Source of the DNA: Selenomonadaceae bacterium
GTDB lineage: Bacteria; Bacillota; Negativicutes; Selenomonadales; Selenomonadaceae
Reading direction: 5' to 3'
DNA: 7,613 nt
NCBI GenBank assembly: GCA_017453765.1
Contig: JAFTEG010000269.1
Span: forward strand, 1-7,613
This document shows, piece after piece, positions 6,829 through 7,613 of the stretch (positions are counted from its first letter, which is position 1; each line of letters opens with the position of its first letter). The notes under the pieces were generated by a model. That model did not search any database. It saw only the letters and a list, made by a program, of their open reading frames with translations, and was not told the origin of the DNA. The translations under genes and the position numbers were made by a program.

Positions 6829-6936
6829 ATGGCGCGGATGTTGATCGCAGGTCGTGTCGTAATTTAAACTTTATCGTACGTAAAAACGTTACGGTAATTC
6901 CGACGTGGTAAACCGCAGCGAATACATCCGCGCCGT
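6829..6936. repeat. Hundred-base dyad with 11-bp perfect GC-rich arms
   Basis: GGCGCGGATGT (6831-6841) is exactly complementary to ACATCCGCGCC (6924-6934). Inside, GTCGTAATT (6856-6864) pairs with AATTCCGAC (6896-6904) with one mismatch, and CGTAA (6879-6883) with TTACG (6889-6893) forms the tip, so the whole segment could fold as one long imperfect stem. A T-rich run (6938-6943) follows on the plus strand, as in a terminator or a small-RNA end. It directly adjoins the 16-bp repeat cluster, and the two may form one element. A miniature inverted-repeat element, a small RNA or a bidirectional terminator all fit; none is proven. Confidence 0.7.
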
Positions 6937-6980
6937 CTTTTTTATTTAAAAACAACCGGTAAATATTTTTTGCCAAATAT

Positions 6981-7009
6981 TTGACAAGATTATTTTTCTA
7001 TGCTAATCT
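6981..7009 (+). promoter_or_regulatory. Strong sigma-A-type promoter of rplU
   Basis: TTGACA (6981-6986), a 17-base spacer and TAATCT (7004-7009), with TG one base before the -10, make a near-consensus extended promoter. Transcription should start near 7016, giving a leader of about 140 bases before rplU. The -35 overlaps the 10-bp palindrome CAAATATTTG (6974-6983), which could be an operator or simply AT-rich chance. Confidence 0.75.
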
Positions 7010-7017
7010 TGCACGTC

Positions 7018-7038
7018 AACCGAATACGTTCGGTTTTT
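7018..7038 (+). terminator. Small hairpin plus T-run at the rplU transcript start, possible attenuator
   Basis: AACCGAA (7018-7024) and TTCGGTT (7029-7035) pair perfectly around TACG, followed by more T. It lies within a few bases of the predicted transcription start, so it may act as a 5' stabilising hairpin rather than a true terminator; the T-run after the stem is short. Confidence 0.4.
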
Positions 7039-7063
7039 ATTCCGCACGGTCAAGGTTTTAAAT

Positions 7064-7145
7064 CAAAATTAATTATAAATTAGTTACAAGTTAAAATTAT
7101 AAATTAATTTTGTACCTGGACGCGGCGAGATCATCCGGTGGAGGT
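7064..7145 (+). promoter_or_regulatory. Structured rplU leader, possible L21 autoregulatory element
   Basis: CAAAATTAATT (7064-7074) pairs with AATTAATTTTG (7102-7112), extended by ATAA/TTAT past a one-base bulge (7075-7078 with 7097-7100). Downstream, ACCT (7114-7117) can pair with AGGT (7142-7145) of the ribosome site, with GGA/TCC (7118-7120 and 7134-7136) inside. An L21 leader RNA is a known element upstream of rplU in many Firmicutes. Position and the possible masking of the Shine-Dalgarno fit, but I cannot confirm a match to that family by eye. Confidence 0.45.
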
Positions 7146-7156
7146 GTTTTTTGTTA

Positions 7157-7468
7157 ATGTATGCCATTATTAAAACCGGCGGCAAGCAGTACAGAGTTTC
7201 CGAAGGCGACGAAATTATTATCGAAAAACTTGAAGTCGAAGAAGGCGCTAAAGTCGTATTCGAGGAAGTTTTTGCACTTGTCGACGGCGAAAATGTAAAA
7301 ATCGGTCAGCCGAAAGTTGAAGGCGCCAAAGTTACGGCGTCTGTCGTCAAAAACGGCAAAGGTCCCAAAATTCGTATTTTCAAGTACAAGCATAAGACGA
7401 ATTATCGTCGTCGTATGGGTCATCGCCAGCCGTTTACAAAAGTTAAAATTGAAAAGATTGAAGGCTAA
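7157..7468 (+). CDS. rplU: 50S ribosomal protein L21
   Basis: A 103-residue L21, a 23S rRNA-binding component of the large subunit. The canonical N-terminus [14 protein letters not shown] and the C-terminal signature [23 protein letters not shown] make the assignment unambiguous, and length equals the family norm. The family start is ATG 7157-7159. An in-frame TTG at 7151 is closer to the ideal distance from GGAGG (7140-7144: 6 bases, versus 12 for the ATG) and would add Met-Leu; I keep the ATG because homologues begin MYAII. It has its own strong promoter and long leader and is divergent from mreB. In most Firmicutes ysxB and rpmA follow at once, but neither begins in the 145 bases after the stop. 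Confidence 0.97.
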   Translation: MYAIIKTGGKQYRVSEGDEIIIEKLEVEEGAKVVFEEVFALVDGENVKIGQPKVEGAKVTASVVKNGKGPKIRIFKYKHKTNYRRRMGHRQPFTKVKIEKIEG

Positions 7469-7470
7469 AA

Positions 7471-7522
7471 AGTCAAAAACCCCACGCATAAAGGCGGGTG
7501 CTTGTAAAAGCTCTTTTTGACT
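7471..7522. terminator. Inverted repeat after rplU, probable transcription terminator
   Basis: AGTCAAAAA (7471-7479) is exactly complementary to TTTTTGACT (7514-7522), three bases after the rplU stop. Inside are a GC stem around CCCAC/GCGGG (7481-7498 region) and a small GCTT-GTAA-AAGC hairpin (7500-7511) followed by TCTTTTT, which fits an rplU terminator. The GC stem pairs better on the minus strand (a G-U pair replaces an A-C mismatch) and is there also followed by a T-run, so it may stop a convergent transcript or be the terminal hairpin of an insertion. Confidence 0.5.
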
Positions 7523-7613
7523 AGCCTAAGTCTTAACTGACTACGTTACCTGCGAATATATAGTTACCTACGAGCGTAAATCCTAACTTGTAGCTCTAAG
7601 GGCAATGGTTAAA
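7523..7613. other. Non-coding tail with short direct repeats; no ysxB-rpmA visible
   Basis: GTTACCTGCG (7545-7554) and GTTACCTACG (7563-7572) form an 18-bp-spaced direct repeat. One minus-strand frame enters from beyond the window and ends at TAG (7585-7583), with the last residues reading LTIALRATS; this could be the C-terminus of a convergent gene, but nine residues are too few to identify. No plus-strand start with a ribosome site is seen. Confidence 0.3.

Noticed and set aside
6679..6867. Plus-strand 62-codon hydrophobic open frame
   Set aside because: It starts at the TTG inside the promoter hexamer, has no ribosome site and is driven by T-rich repeats (Phe/Leu codons).
6740..6976. Minus-strand 78-codon open frame between mreB and rplU
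   Set aside because: Its C-terminal half is just the translated 24-bp DNA repeat (AKEKV units), its N-terminal half crosses the 6831-6934 dyad, and it has no recognisable domain; the repeats explain it better than a gene.

Overview
The window is a bacterial chromosome segment centred on a rod-shape (elongasome) operon. Read on the minus strand, the order is mreB, mreC, mreD, mrdA (PBP2), a HAD-family phosphatase and a family 2 glycosyltransferase, all co-directional and closely spaced. On the plus strand, divergent from mreB across a gene-free gap of about 570 bases, lies rplU (ribosomal protein L21). Strong purine-rich Shine-Dalgarno sites, near-consensus sigma-70/sigma-A promoter boxes, an L21 that opens [12 protein letters not shown] and AT-rich spacers fit a Firmicutes-type, rod-shaped bacterium. 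A diderm Firmicute (Negativicutes) is a reasonable guess from the mreBCD-mrdA cluster, but the sequence does not prove it.

Layout. 1-191: no convincing gene, but a sharply GC-rich, dyad-rich patch at 21-88 in otherwise AT-rich DNA. 192-1259: glycosyltransferase. 1282-1953: Gph-like HAD phosphatase. 1963-2025: short spacer made almost entirely of two different tandem heptamers, one running into the mrdA stop codon. 2026-3825: PBP2 with all three transpeptidase motifs. 3826-3919: spacer dominated by a GATCGATA-based tandem repeat ending next to the mreD stop. 3920-4408: mreD with a TTG start. 4430-5491: mreC with an unusual glutamine-rich C-terminal tail. 5544-6581: mreB. 6582-7156: divergent regulatory region with a candidate mreB promoter, a direct and inverted repeat cluster, a 100-base dyad with 11-bp perfect arms, a near-perfect rplU promoter and a structured rplU leader. 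7157-7468: rplU. 7469-7613: inverted and direct repeats with no sign of the ysxB-rpmA genes that usually follow rplU.

How it works together. MreB filaments, the MreC/MreD membrane scaffold and the PBP2 transpeptidase together direct lateral-wall peptidoglycan synthesis. The partner glycosyltransferase RodA is not in the window. The two distal genes (phosphatase and glycosyltransferase) may be co-transcribed but have no demonstrable link to elongation.

I found no gene set that looks like a new defence or mobile system. The most unusual signals are non-coding: distinct short tandem repeats at the mreD/mrdA and mrdA/HAD junctions, the compound repeat and dyad element between mreB and rplU, the rplU leader, the structured tail after rplU, and, at protein level, the polyglutamine-like MreC tail.
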